From Paraflavitalea devenefica (GTDB lineage: Bacteria > Bacteroidota > Bacteroidia > Chitinophagales > Chitinophagaceae), in contig NZ_JAARML010000005.1 in the NCBI RefSeq assembly GCF_011759375.1, positions 643,581-707,580 of the forward strand: a DNA stretch of 64,000 nt. The letters are read 5' to 3'. This document shows positions 10,374 through 19,474 of the stretch, one piece after another (position 1 is the stretch's first letter; each line of letters begins with the position of its first letter). A model generated the notes under the pieces. The model was not told where the DNA came from, ran no database searches, and saw only the letters and a list, made by a program, of their open reading frames with translations. A program made the translations under genes and the position numbers.

Positions 10374-11720
10374 TTATTTTTCTTTGGTAAGAACCCGCTC
10401 CGCGCCTCCTTTCCGTTTTATAATCATCTGGTTTTTCGCGGCGTCGAACTCAATGACTACTGCACCCTCGATCTGAAATTTATCGGGTGCCGTTGCTTCG
10501 AGCGGGACACCGGATTGCGCGCCCGGCGGTTGAAAGAAAAGCGTCCCGCCCTCTCTGGTGATCTTGCATTTCACGGCAGCTTCCGGACCCGAATAAACGC
10601 CGACGTATTTGTCCAGCACTTCCGGGCTGATGACGAGCGACTCCAGGGCGGGAATCGTAAACGGTTTATTGTAGTAAATATCCACAACGCCGCGCACGAT
10701 GTTGTCTACAGGGTACACCTTGGCGTTCGTCGTATAGGCGACTGCCAGCTTTTCTTCCGGCTCGTAAGACAGCCACGCTCCATAGTTGTCGCCCCCGCCC
10801 GTATGGCCGTAGAAGGTCTTGCCAGCGAACGTGAAAGGCATCATTCCAAGGCCCTCGTCGTTCCTCATCGTTTTCATCTGATCGAGGCTTTCCCGGGAAA
10901 TCAATTTCCCGTCAAACAGCGCCTGGATGAATTGGGCCAGGTCGTTCGAGGTCGAAATAATATGTCCCGCGCCGAAGAAGACGCTTGGATGGGTTTCGCC
11001 CCCCTGTTTCCAGTTGCCGCCGAGGTTAAAATAGGTAAGCGCTTCGTTTTTGTTCACATCAATATTTCCGGTCGCGGTGTAGGTATCTTTGAGCCCGATC
11101 TTTGCCGTTATTTTTTCCCTGAGGACTTCCTCGTAGGATTTGCCGGTTACCTTTTCAAGGACAAGACCTAACAGGAAATAGGCAGCATTGCTGTAGGAAT
11201 TCTTTGTGCCCGGTTCGAAATCGGGCGTGGCTTTGGCGATAAGGGCGAGCACCTCCTCCTTCGTTATTGGGATCGTGCTCACGTTTTCCTGAGCATTCTG
11301 AGCGCGCCTTACGTTAGGGATACCGCTGCGATGCCCGAGCATTTGCACAATAGTAATTTTTCCTGCATTTGGGATCTGCGGGAAGAATTTATCGAGGTTG
11401 TCTGTCAGCTTCAATTTTCCTTCTTCAGCAAGCTGTAAGATCATCGTGGCGGTGAACATCTTTGTGATCGAACCGATCCGGAACCTGTTTGCCGCCGTCA
11501 GAGGTCTCTTTTCAGTTCCATTGATCTGGCTGTAGCCGATAGCGCGTGTGTAAAGAACCTTGCCGTCTTTGGCGATGGTCAGGCTTCCCATTGCTTTATT
11601 CTTTTCGGCAAGCCGGTCAAAAAACTGGTCGAGTTTAGCTTTGTCCGGCGATTGTGCGAAGCCTGCGGTGAACAGCGTCACTGCCAGTAACGTTGCGGAT
11701 AAGTTGTTGCTTTTTATCAT
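10374..11720 (-). CDS. Serine hydrolase, beta-lactamase/class C type
   Basis: A 448-residue exported serine hydrolase of the PF00144 type. The chosen start is the ATG at 11718-11720, which opens a clean signal peptide ending at AGFAQ; the frame also reaches a TTG two codons upstream (11726). The SxxK catalytic motif is SITK (S84, K87). The tyrosine motif is YSN (Y176), and HTGGG follows in the later third. The C-terminal ~100 residues form a beta-rich domain often seen in this group. Members hydrolyse esters, beta-lactams or D-amino-acid peptides, and the substrate cannot be told from the sequence. It converges with the LRR gene and has an unusual double-dyad promoter upstream (11745-11789). 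Confidence 0.88.
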   Translation of the reverse strand: MIKSNNLSATLLAVTLFTAGFAQSPDKAKLDQFFDRLAEKNKAMGSLTIAKDGKVLYTRAIGYSQINGTEKRPLTAANRFRIGSITKMFTATMILQLAEEGKLKLTDNLDKFFPQIPNAGKITIVQMLGHRSGIPNVRRAQNAQENVSTIPITKEEVLALIAKATPDFEPGTKNSYSNAAYFLLGLVLEKVTGKSYEEVLREKITAKIGLKDTYTATGNIDVNKNEALTYFNLGGNWKQGGETHPSVFFGAGHIISTSNDLAQFIQALFDGKLISRESLDQMKTMRNDEGLGMMPFTFAGKTFYGHTGGGDNYGAWLSYEPEEKLAVAYTTNAKVYPVDNIVRGVVDIYYNKPFTIPALESLVISPEVLDKYVGVYSGPEAAVKCKITREGGTLFFQPPGAQSGVPLEATAPDKFQIEGAVVIEFDAAKNQMIIKRKGGAERVLTKEK

Positions 11721-11744
11721 TTTCAATACTATTTATGTAAAAGT

Positions 11745-11789
11745 GCTTTGCATTTCAAAGTTAATGGAAAGTACTTTGTATTTCAAAGT
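11745..11789 (-). promoter_or_regulatory. Promoter covered by two operator-like dyads
   Basis: Two dyads lie 28 bp apart, centre to centre: GCTTTG-CATTT-CAAAGT (11745-11761) and ACTTTG-TATTT-CAAAGT (11773-11789). On the - strand they contain a Bacteroidota promoter: -33 TTTG (11787-11784), a 20-base spacer, then -7 TAACTTTG (11763-11756). Each dyad therefore covers one promoter element, as expected for a repressor site. The regulator is not identified. Confidence 0.65.
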
Positions 11790-11815
11790 ATGTGAATAGA
11801 AAAATAATTGCCTCC

Positions 11816-13042
11816 TTAAAGCGTGTATAATAATTTCCCCATTACCCGTCCCAGGCTTTCACCGACTGCACGGTAACCTGCTGTAGTACTTTTCGGAGCA
11901 TTCCAGGGGGTTTCTATACAAAATCCAATAGTATTTGGATTGGCATTTTCAAGCACCCAGGCTTCACTGACCAGCTCTTCCGGTGTAGCTACGGAAGGCT
12001 TAGGTCCGTTCCTGTGTTGTTTTATTTTACCAAATTCTTCTTTTAATAATTCAATAAAACGTTCCTGCCGGGGAAAGGCTTCTTTCCCCATATAGGTCTT
12101 ATCCAACACATACATTGTTTGCACCTTATTACCTGGTGCAGGATTATGCAAATCGAGGAAAATGTTCATGCGGCCTTCCTCCGCCAGGCGCCGGATATAT
12201 TGCTGCGATGCGGCTACCTCCGGCCAGTGAGGGGTTGGGGCCCAATCGCGGTTATGATCATGCGGGAGCGCGTGCTTGCCTCCATCTCCGGTGGCTACGT
12301 GGTCAACGTCCATTAATGGGATAATGTATATATCAGCATACCGGCGAAGCCATACAGCTTCTTTATCTTCACCAGCCAGCCATTCTGCCAAACCAACTGC
12401 TACCCACGATCCACCAACTTCCCAGGCATGTTGCCTTGCCTGCACCCATATAGCAGGCCGCTGGAGATCTGGCTTGCTGCCTTCACTTATTTTTAGTGCA
12501 GGTACGTTTCTGCCTTCCCGCGATTGGGCAAGCGTGAAAGCCTTCATGAAGGGATGCTTCTGCGTAAGGTGTTGAATAAATGCGGCCGCATCTGTGGGCG
12601 TAAAAGGAGGCCCCCACGCAATCCACAAGGTGGAGGACCCTGGTTCAATCCTGTAACGCATGTAATTGCCTTCTCTTATGCCCGCGGGAGTATGTTTCCA
12701 GATTTTACCATCAGTAGAATAAGCTGCCCGATCGGGCCAGGTCCAGTCAGGCGGCAACTTACGAAGGTTTCCCGAAGGTCCCCCCTGGACTAATTCGCCT
12801 GAACTCAACACTTCTAAAAAAACTGGTTTGTTGCTGTTAATACTGTCTATGCGCAGGTTCCACCAGTTAGGCATACCCCGTTTCGGATCTCCGGCGGGAA
12901 TGATCCGTATAGTCTGCGTTGCATTATCTATACCCAGCACGCGGGCAGACCCGCTTTCAAAAGAGGTCGTTACGCGCAGTTCCTGGCAGCGGGGATTTTT
13001 ACATGCCAGGAAAGCAAGAATAAGCAGGCTAACTATTTTCAT
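11816..13042 (-). CDS. M14-type zinc carboxypeptidase, copy A
   Basis: A 408-residue secreted protein resembling the M14 cytosolic-carboxypeptidase branch. It has a short hydrophobic leader, then a beta-sandwich N-terminal domain (~20-145) and a peptidase domain (~150-408). The visible zinc ligands are H205 and E208 (RQHAWE) and H299 (LDLHNPAPGN). N264-R265 in DHNRDW matches the substrate-carboxylate-binding Asn-Arg pair of the family. E377 in FCIETPW is the likely catalytic glutamate. Its start overlaps the stop of copy B by four bases, so the two are surely co-transcribed and arose by duplication. Its role is probably trimming C-terminal residues from peptides in the periplasm or outside. 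The exact substrate is unknown. Confidence 0.82.
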   Translation of the reverse strand: MKIVSLLILAFLACKNPRCQELRVTTSFESGSARVLGIDNATQTIRIIPAGDPKRGMPNWWNLRIDSINSNKPVFLEVLSSGELVQGGPSGNLRKLPPDWTWPDRAAYSTDGKIWKHTPAGIREGNYMRYRIEPGSSTLWIAWGPPFTPTDAAAFIQHLTQKHPFMKAFTLAQSREGRNVPALKISEGSKPDLQRPAIWVQARQHAWEVGGSWVAVGLAEWLAGEDKEAVWLRRYADIYIIPLMDVDHVATGDGGKHALPHDHNRDWAPTPHWPEVAASQQYIRRLAEEGRMNIFLDLHNPAPGNKVQTMYVLDKTYMGKEAFPRQERFIELLKEEFGKIKQHRNGPKPSVATPEELVSEAWVLENANPNTIGFCIETPWNAPKSTTAGYRAVGESLGRVMGKLLYTL

Positions 13043-14280
13043 GGTTGTTTTTCTGCTTCTTCTCTTAAAAGCTTCTCAACGGCGCTTCCTAATTTTTGCC
13101 CCACTATACCATATCCTTCCGGGGTGCCGGAAGGTGTATTCCAGGGAGTTTCTATACAGAAGGCTATCGTGTTGGAATTGGAATGTTCCAGCACCCAGGG
13201 AACGCTTACCCGGTGAAATAAGGCTGGATTTTCTGCTGGCGGCCGTGCGGGATTTTGTTTCAGTCCTCCGAATTCTTCAATCATTAAGTCAACAAAACGA
13301 AGTTTCCGGGGATCCGCTTTTTCCGGCATATAAGCTTTTTCTATTACGTAGGCTGTTTGTTGTTTGTTGCCTGGCGCCGGATTATGAAGGTCCAGGAATA
13401 TATTCATCCTTCCCTCGTTAGCCAGGGCAAGTATGCGCTTTTGCGCTGCAGCCACTTCGGGCCAGTGCGGTTGATCACTCCAGTCCAGGTTATGGTCCTG
13501 GGGCTCGCCATGTTTTCCCCCATCGCCGGTAGCTACATGGTCAACATCCAGCAGCGGGACCACAAATATTTCCGCATGTTGCCGGAGCCATCTTGCCTGC
13601 TGGTTATCGCTTACCAGCCATTCTGCCAGGCCTGTACCTACCCATGAGCCGCCGCATTCCCAGGCATGATGGCGGGCACTTATCCAAATGGCAGGCCGCT
13701 GATCAGCGGGCTTACTGCCTTCTGCAATCTGCAATGCAGGCACCTGCCTTCCCTCCAGCGACCGCCCAAGGATAAAGGCTTTAGCAAACGAATAGGTTTG
13801 GGAGATACGGTTAACAAAATTCAGTGCGTCAGTTGGCGTAAAAGGCGGGCCCCATGCCAGCCATAAAGTGCCGGTAGCTGGTTGTACCTGGTAAACCATC
13901 CGGTTGTTTATTTTTTGACCTTCTGCCGTTTGCTTCCATGTTTTTCCATCAAGGGATAGTGCAGCCTGGGCGGGCCATGTCCATCCTGGAGACGTCTTTT
14001 TGCCCTGTCCGGTAAGTTCATCCGGTATCAGGTCCTCGCGCACCTCTACCTCCAGCACAAGTGGAATGGTCGTATTAATTCCATCAATTCTTACATACCA
14101 CCAGTTAGGTATACCCCGTTTCGGATCACCTGCCGGTGTGATCCTTATCGTTTGAGTTTGCTGGTCGAGAGACAGTACACGCGCCGAGCCGCTTTCAAAG
14201 TTGGTGGCCACTTTCAGTTCCTGGCCAATGGCAATGCAGGATGGCAAAATGAGAAAGGACAGGAGGAATTGTTTGATCAT
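13039..14280 (-). CDS. M14-type zinc carboxypeptidase paralogue, copy B
   Basis: A 413-residue paralogue of the next gene, colinear along its whole length, with a signal peptide (MIKQFLLSFLILPSCIAIGQ). The zinc ligands H205, E208 (RHHAWE) and H299 (DLHNPAPGN) are kept at identical positions, and a FCIETPW glutamate is present. The carboxylate-binding arginine of copy A is leucine here: DHNLDW instead of DHNRDW (residue 265). This should change or weaken exopeptidase specificity. The gene is first in a two-gene operon with a four-base overlap. It may be a carboxypeptidase with altered specificity or a metal-binding pseudoenzyme. Confidence 0.8.
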   Translation of the reverse strand: MIKQFLLSFLILPSCIAIGQELKVATNFESGSARVLSLDQQTQTIRITPAGDPKRGIPNWWYVRIDGINTTIPLVLEVEVREDLIPDELTGQGKKTSPGWTWPAQAALSLDGKTWKQTAEGQKINNRMVYQVQPATGTLWLAWGPPFTPTDALNFVNRISQTYSFAKAFILGRSLEGRQVPALQIAEGSKPADQRPAIWISARHHAWECGGSWVGTGLAEWLVSDNQQARWLRQHAEIFVVPLLDVDHVATGDGGKHGEPQDHNLDWSDQPHWPEVAAAQKRILALANEGRMNIFLDLHNPAPGNKQQTAYVIEKAYMPEKADPRKLRFVDLMIEEFGGLKQNPARPPAENPALFHRVSVPWVLEHSNSNTIAFCIETPWNTPSGTPEGYGIVGQKLGSAVEKLLREEAEKQP

Positions 14281-14348
14281 TTTAATAGGCTGATTGCCTA
14301 AATGTAGGCTATACTTATAAAAGGATCAGCATGTACATTGGCTAACTA

Positions 14349-14861
14349 TTATCTTCCTTTAACAAGTTCCTGTATAACTGCAATATGATGGTCATCATGC
14401 TCTGCGGTGAAATACGCTATATCAATGATGCGCATGGGCTGCTGTAAGCGGGGATGCATGCTTGTTTGGCCGTTGCCCGGCACATTGATGCTATCCAGGA
14501 GTTCTATAGTGGCCCTTCTTTCTGCAAGGAATTTTTCGAGCAGCGCTGTAATAGCGTCTTTATTAAAACCGGCTTCAGACGTTGCTTTGTTTTCAAGGTC
14601 TGTAGCAGTCAACACCGGTTTTTGTTCCAGTATATCGTGCATGCGGGTACGCCATAGAGGCTCCAGCACGGAAAGGTGCCCTGTATGCTCTTTCACAGAC
14701 CATTTACCATCCGGCTGATGCGTCAGAATGTGTTCTGGTATACTGGTTAACAGTTGTGCCAGGATATCCGGCGCCTGTTGGAGGCGTTGATAAATGGAGG
14801 TATATTCATCCGGGCCAAAGCTGAAATCAAACTTCCGCCCGAACCATTTTGAGGTACTCAT
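14349..14861 (-). CDS. DinB-family (DinB_2) four-helix protein
   Basis: A 170-residue cytoplasmic protein of the DinB/YfiT metal-binding four-helix superfamily. Histidines sit where the family places its metal ligands: KEHTGHL (H59/H62) and AEHDDHH (H155, H158, H159). Family members include mycothiol- and bacillithiol-dependent transferases, but most Bacteroidota copies have no known reaction. The start overlaps the stop of the upstream aminotransferase gene by four bases (14858-14861), so the two are translationally coupled and may act on a common substrate. Confidence 0.82.
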   Translation of the reverse strand: MSTSKWFGRKFDFSFGPDEYTSIYQRLQQAPDILAQLLTSIPEHILTHQPDGKWSVKEHTGHLSVLEPLWRTRMHDILEQKPVLTATDLENKATSEAGFNKDAITALLEKFLAERRATIELLDSINVPGNGQTSMHPRLQQPMRIIDIAYFTAEHDDHHIAVIQELVKGR

Positions 14862-16078
14862 AATAGTGTTTTATAAGCGTTCTGTTGACTTATTGCACGC
14901 AATTCGAGGCAAACCTTTTCTATTTCTTCTTCCGTATTGTAATAATGAACGGATGCCCGTACGATACCATCCAACCCTTTCCGATTCATGTAATAGAGCG
15001 TGGATTTGGCAAAGCCGATATTGACGTTCATATTCCTGGCCGCCAGTTTTGCCCTGACTTCCGCTGCCGGTACACCGGCTATTGAAAAGGTGACGATGCC
15101 ACAAAGTTCATCGCCCTGGTCATGCACTGTAATACCCTCCAATTCCCGGAGGTGTTGCCGGAACAAAAATGCTAATTGCTGTATCCGTTGCCATATCCGT
15201 TCTACGTCTATGTTCAACGCATACTCCACGGCTTTCTGAAGGCCCATCATCACTGCAAAGTTCTTTTCATACCATTCAAAACGCCGTGCATCCTCCCGCA
15301 CCACGAATCCCTGCTGATCCATACTGGTAACGGTGCGGCCATCAAAGAACAACAGTTTTAGCTTATCCAGCATTTGCCGGCGTACATACAAAAAGCCGGA
15401 ACCACGCGGCCCGCGCAGGTACTTGCGTCCTGTTACAGCCAGCATATCGCAGCCTATGGCCTGTACATCTACCGGCATTTGGCCCACCGACTGGCAGGCG
15501 TCTAATAAATATACAATATTGTGTTTCCGGGCCACCTCACCTATCTCGGCGGCTGGCAGTACATTCCCGGCTGTGGAAGGAATGTGCGTAACGGCGATTA
15601 ACTTTGTCCGGGCAGTAATGGCTGCCTCCAATGCGCTTACCGGGAAATTACCTTCGGCATCATTGGGGATCATTTTAATGACAATGCCGTAAAGCTTTTG
15701 TGCATTCAGTAAGCCCAGCACATTGGAAGCATATTCCATTTCAGAAGTGATCACTTCGTCGCCCTGTTTAAAGTCCAACCCATTAAAAGCAATGTCCCAC
15801 GCAGCACTGGCATTCTCCACCAGGGCTATCTCATCGGGATGTGCCTGAATAAGTTGCGCAATCAGGGTATGCGTATGATCCAGTTGCGTGCGGTATTTGG
15901 CTTCTGTTTCATAACCGCCGTACAAGGCTTCTTCCCGGAGGAAATCAACCATGGCATTCACAACGATATCCGGCGGCAAAGCGGCGCCCGCGTTGTTCAG
16001 GTGAATGCGTTCTGCCGTGCCTTTGGTATCCGCCCTGAATGCTTGTATCTCTGCTTCAGTAAAGGGCTTTACTTCCAT
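14858..16078 (-). CDS. Class V PLP-dependent aminotransferase
   Basis: A 406-residue cytoplasmic enzyme of the class V fold (cysteine desulfurase / isopenicillin-N epimerase group). The PLP lysine lies in TGRKYLRGPRGSGF (K219), and the cofactor-binding Asp and Gln in LLDACQSVGQ. The start is taken at the ATG at 16076-16078; the frame extends to another ATG at 16102. It lacks an obvious cysteine loop of IscS/SufS type, and RGPRGSGFLYV is typical of the epimerase/lyase side of the family. The reaction therefore cannot be fixed. It is translationally coupled to the DinB-like gene. Confidence 0.8.
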   Translation of the reverse strand: MEVKPFTEAEIQAFRADTKGTAERIHLNNAGAALPPDIVVNAMVDFLREEALYGGYETEAKYRTQLDHTHTLIAQLIQAHPDEIALVENASAAWDIAFNGLDFKQGDEVITSEMEYASNVLGLLNAQKLYGIVIKMIPNDAEGNFPVSALEAAITARTKLIAVTHIPSTAGNVLPAAEIGEVARKHNIVYLLDACQSVGQMPVDVQAIGCDMLAVTGRKYLRGPRGSGFLYVRRQMLDKLKLLFFDGRTVTSMDQQGFVVREDARRFEWYEKNFAVMMGLQKAVEYALNIDVERIWQRIQQLAFLFRQHLRELEGITVHDQGDELCGIVTFSIAGVPAAEVRAKLAARNMNVNIGFAKSTLYYMNRKGLDGIVRASVHYYNTEEEIEKVCLELRAISQQNAYKTLL

Positions 16079-16185
16079 AATGAGCATGTTGGTGAAATAC
16101 AAAGTAACAGGTTTTACCAGTTTCGGAACAGATGCAGATTTGACAATTTTGGCTATATCAGATCCAGTGTATCGGTTGATAAGGA

Positions 16186-18852
16186 CTAAAAAGCGTAATG
16201 GACCTTTATCATGAAGTAGCGTTCCAGCAGGTTATACCTTTGGGTAGAAACCTGCGTAGGTGTAATGGTGTTGAAGGTAAGGGCATGGACGTTGGAAAGA
16301 TTGCTTCCGATGCCATTCAATACGAGCTTGTCTTTGATGAGGGCGTATTGCACGTTGAAATCGAGGAAAAGGTATGATTGATGTGTGTTTCCGTTGGGCA
16401 TGACGTAATATTCTGCTTTGCATTCGACATTTAACCGTTGCCCTGGCATGTAATACAGGCTGACCCTGTTTTCCTGGTACAGGTTGTTGTTGGTCTTTTT
16501 AAACTGGTTGCTGTTCATTGTCTGACGGCGGAGTTTTAGATTCGACTGTACCAGTATGTTGACGCCTGTCCATACGGATTTAAAACCCAGTTTTATATCG
16601 CTGGTATTAAAACGGATATAGTTGTCGATTGCATTACTCCTGTTCAGGTAATTGCCCCATGTACTGTTTACATCCAGTATCAGGTTGCCGCTGAAGGGCC
16701 GGATGTATTTTTCCAGCCTGGCATAGGCAATAAAATACCTATTGGTAAATGCATAAGGTATTGTTTCTGTTTTTTGATACCTGGCCGTAGAGAGAATGTC
16801 TTCTATATATCTTTCCCCCTTTATCGTGTATACTACACCACAATAGGCGAGTAATTGTCTTTTGAAGAAATCCGAAAGCGCATAGTTGAGGCTAAAGATA
16901 TGCCCGGTAGCAGGTGAAAACTGGCTGGCGCCTTTGCGGAGGTTGCGGTAGCCGGCCATCCACCAGGCAGGCACAAGATCGAAAGCGGCCGGCAGTTCTC
17001 TTTGCCAGGTATAGATGGCATTGAGGGCGCCTCCCTTTTTAAATTGATACGAGGTGGTAAAACGGTGTTTGAATAAGGTATAGTTGCTGGCTGTAACGGC
17101 CCATTCGTATTTCCCTTTTGTAAGGGTACTGCTGCCATCAAATTTAATGTTGCCGGTTTTATATCGCAGAGAGAGTGTTGTGAAGATAGACTGGTCACGC
17201 ATAAGATAGTCTGTCATATAAGGCTTGCCGGCGGGGAGCGCGTTGCCCGTACTATCGATGCCATAGATACCGGTATTAAAATCCCTGTTGAAGTGGTTAT
17301 AGCCGAGGTTGAGGGTATAGTTCCAGTTGTTAGCCGCGCCTGCAAGATGCGTGTTCACGGAAAGCTGTTGCAAAGGAAAATTGCTTTCCTGGCGCAGGGA
17401 ATGAATGGTATCGGGGTGAAACCCTATTTCAGCCGCATAGGTCAATGGTGTGATGTAGAGATGCTGCGGTACCTTGTTCCGGTTGTACAGGATCTCCGCG
17501 TCCAGCGCCGTATTGGAAGAGAACCGGTTGGTATAGTGAAAGCGGTTTTCTACATGTATTTTGTCGGTAGCCAGCGTGGTGAAAAGATTACCGCTGCTTA
17601 GCAACATGTCTGCACGGTGGTCAATGGAACCGCGCTCGTATTTGAAATCATACTCAAACAACTGCTTGTTGCGCCGCATATAAGACATTTCCAGCCTGGC
17701 GGCACTGAATGATTGTTGCTTGTTCAGGGCGGTGGATTCTGTGAAATGTACTGCCGGCGTATTGGTCAGATAAGTAATGTCGCGCCACTGTTGCTGTATG
17801 GTCTTTTCTCCTATCAGGTACATCCCCCCTTTGATGGAGAGGTCTTTGACCGGGCGGACCAGGAAGCCGGCGTTGATGATCTTTGCGTTGTTGATATTGC
17901 TGCGTTTGGCATCTATCCCCTGGTAGTTCAGTTCGGCGCTGGCTGCAATGGGGGTTATTTTTTCTGCCGTTGTTTCAAAACTGCGGCTCATGCTTACGGG
18001 GTCGGGTTTGTCGCTGGCTGTAAAGGAGAAAGGGCTTACGCCAATATTGTTCATGTTGCCCAGTACGGTGATTTTCGCCGCCGGCGTAATCGATAAGAGG
18101 TTGATCCGGTTGTCGTATTTCCCTCCCGGCACGCCCCCTCCGAGATCCGTATTCCCGCTCAGCAATACCTTTTTTTTGAGCTTCAGGTTCAGCACCTGTT
18201 TGTTGGTATTCACGAGTCCTTTCAGCAAAGGATTGTCATTGTAATTGTCAATAGCCTGTACCTGTTCTACAGCATCCGGCGAAAGATTGCGTGTCAGCAT
18301 TTTGAAGTCGCTCCCATACAGGTCGTCTCCTTCAATCAGTACTTTTTCAATCAGGCGGCCATTGAATTTAATATTGCCATCATTGTCTACATCAAACCCC
18401 GGTATTTTTTTCAGCAGGTCTTCCACACTCTGTTCATTTTTATTGCTGAACCGGCTGATAGAAAAGGTGGTGGTGTCTCCATTTACCCGTATGCCGAAAT
18501 TATTGGTGACCACTACGCTGGGCAGTAGGCTGCCGGCTGCAGAGAGCCTGATCTCCACTTCGTCTTTGTACAGGTTGATAGGAGCTACATGCTTTTTAAA
18601 ACCAAGCATGGTAATTTCCAGCACCGGGTGGGTAAAAGCGGCCGTGAATGTAAAGGAAAAGCGGCCGGCGCTGTCTGATAAAGCGTAGAGCACCTTGTCT
18701 TCATTGTTCAGGGTATATTTCAGCAACACGCTGGCGTTGGACAGGGCTATGCCGGCAGTGTCCCTGACTGTCCCGGAAAAGCGTTGAGGCTGTGCCAGTG
18801 CTTCACAGGACAGGTAGCAAAAGAGGGCGATGATGAACAGGCGCTTCAGCAT
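16186..18852 (-). CDS. Outer-membrane beta-barrel protein, TonB-receptor-like (GLPGLI partner)
   Basis: An 888-residue outer-membrane protein: signal peptide (ends EALAQ), carboxypeptidase-regulatory-like domain (~25-110), plug-like domain (~120-230, including VEDLLKKIPGFDVDNDGNIK), then a long barrel ending in YFMIKVHYAF with a terminal aromatic residue. It lacks an STN domain and has no SusD next to it. It is third in a same-strand group behind a GLPGLI protein and a small secreted protein. Barrels of this type are regular neighbours of GLPGLI genes (established), but the cargo is unknown. Confidence 0.82.
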   Translation of the reverse strand: MLKRLFIIALFCYLSCEALAQPQRFSGTVRDTAGIALSNASVLLKYTLNNEDKVLYALSDSAGRFSFTFTAAFTHPVLEITMLGFKKHVAPINLYKDEVEIRLSAAGSLLPSVVVTNNFGIRVNGDTTTFSISRFSNKNEQSVEDLLKKIPGFDVDNDGNIKFNGRLIEKVLIEGDDLYGSDFKMLTRNLSPDAVEQVQAIDNYNDNPLLKGLVNTNKQVLNLKLKKKVLLSGNTDLGGGVPGGKYDNRINLLSITPAAKITVLGNMNNIGVSPFSFTASDKPDPVSMSRSFETTAEKITPIAASAELNYQGIDAKRSNINNAKIINAGFLVRPVKDLSIKGGMYLIGEKTIQQQWRDITYLTNTPAVHFTESTALNKQQSFSAARLEMSYMRRNKQLFEYDFKYERGSIDHRADMLLSSGNLFTTLATDKIHVENRFHYTNRFSSNTALDAEILYNRNKVPQHLYITPLTYAAEIGFHPDTIHSLRQESNFPLQQLSVNTHLAGAANNWNYTLNLGYNHFNRDFNTGIYGIDSTGNALPAGKPYMTDYLMRDQSIFTTLSLRYKTGNIKFDGSSTLTKGKYEWAVTASNYTLFKHRFTTSYQFKKGGALNAIYTWQRELPAAFDLVPAWWMAGYRNLRKGASQFSPATGHIFSLNYALSDFFKRQLLAYCGVVYTIKGERYIEDILSTARYQKTETIPYAFTNRYFIAYARLEKYIRPFSGNLILDVNSTWGNYLNRSNAIDNYIRFNTSDIKLGFKSVWTGVNILVQSNLKLRRQTMNSNQFKKTNNNLYQENRVSLYYMPGQRLNVECKAEYYVMPNGNTHQSYLFLDFNVQYALIKDKLVLNGIGSNLSNVHALTFNTITPTQVSTQRYNLLERYFMIKVHYAF

Positions 18853-18858
18853 ATTGCC

Positions 18859-18955
18859 GGTTAGTTAAGGTTAACGGGATCGGATACCGGAATGCTTTCT
18901 AAAATACAAACAAATCGTGTATTTGTGGGAGGCAGATAGGTTAATTAAGGTTAAT
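18859..18955. repeat. Imperfect direct repeat upstream of the barrel gene
   Basis: GGTTAGTTAAGGTTAACG (18859-18876) and GGTTAATTAAGGTTAATG (18938-18955) differ at two or three positions and lie 79 bp apart in the 169-bp gap before the barrel gene. One copy ends seven bases from its start codon. They could be regulator sites or the trace of a small duplication. Confidence 0.4.
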
Positions 18956-19021
18956 GTGGCTTGTTGCAGGTGTGGTTTAAACAAAAGGAAAGCCGTCCTT
19001 GTTTGTTGTTGTTGCTAACTA

Positions 19022-19390
19022 TTAGGGTTGCGGCTCTTGAGGGCAGTCGTATTCGATGATCCAGATTTCTACTACGGTACCAACGTACTCGCCGTTTTCA
19101 TCATAGATATCCCATTCAAATATCCAGATGTCTATACAAGTATCCGGCTTTACCTTGCGCAACACCTTCACTGATGTTGCCTGGTTATTGGCCAATGATG
19201 CGGGTTTGCCTTCATGGAAGTTGATAACAACATTAGGCGCCTTGGCATCGAGGGAGAGTTCAGCAAGGATACGGTCTTTGAGGGTTTCTTTTGATTCCTG
19301 TGTTAAAATGACCGGTTGAACACTTGTTTTGGCCAATGTGGACACCCCGATGGCCAATACGGCTACCAGGAGCATAATAGATTTTCTCAT
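19022..19390 (-). CDS. Small secreted protein of unknown family
   Basis: A 122-residue protein with a signal peptide (MRKSIMLLVAVLAIGVSTLA). The mature part is short and beta-rich with acidic and aromatic residues (IDIWIFEWDIYDENGEYV, VVEIWIIEYD). Two cysteines, in DTCID and YDCPQ, could form one disulfide. The family is not recognised. It sits between the GLPGLI gene and the barrel gene on the same strand, which suggests a part in that cassette. Its leader (AAAACCTTCGTTTTATG) resembles that of the GLPGLI gene (AAACCTTAGTCACATG). Confidence 0.7.
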   Translation of the reverse strand: MRKSIMLLVAVLAIGVSTLAKTSVQPVILTQESKETLKDRILAELSLDAKAPNVVINFHEGKPASLANNQATSVKVLRKVKPDTCIDIWIFEWDIYDENGEYVGTVVEIWIIEYDCPQEPQP

Positions 19391-19474
19391 AAAACGAAGG
19401 TTTTAGATTGTTAGGAAAAATGCAGGACGACTTTCCTATTTGTTGAATCAGGGGGTAGTAAGAAGGTATGCTGA

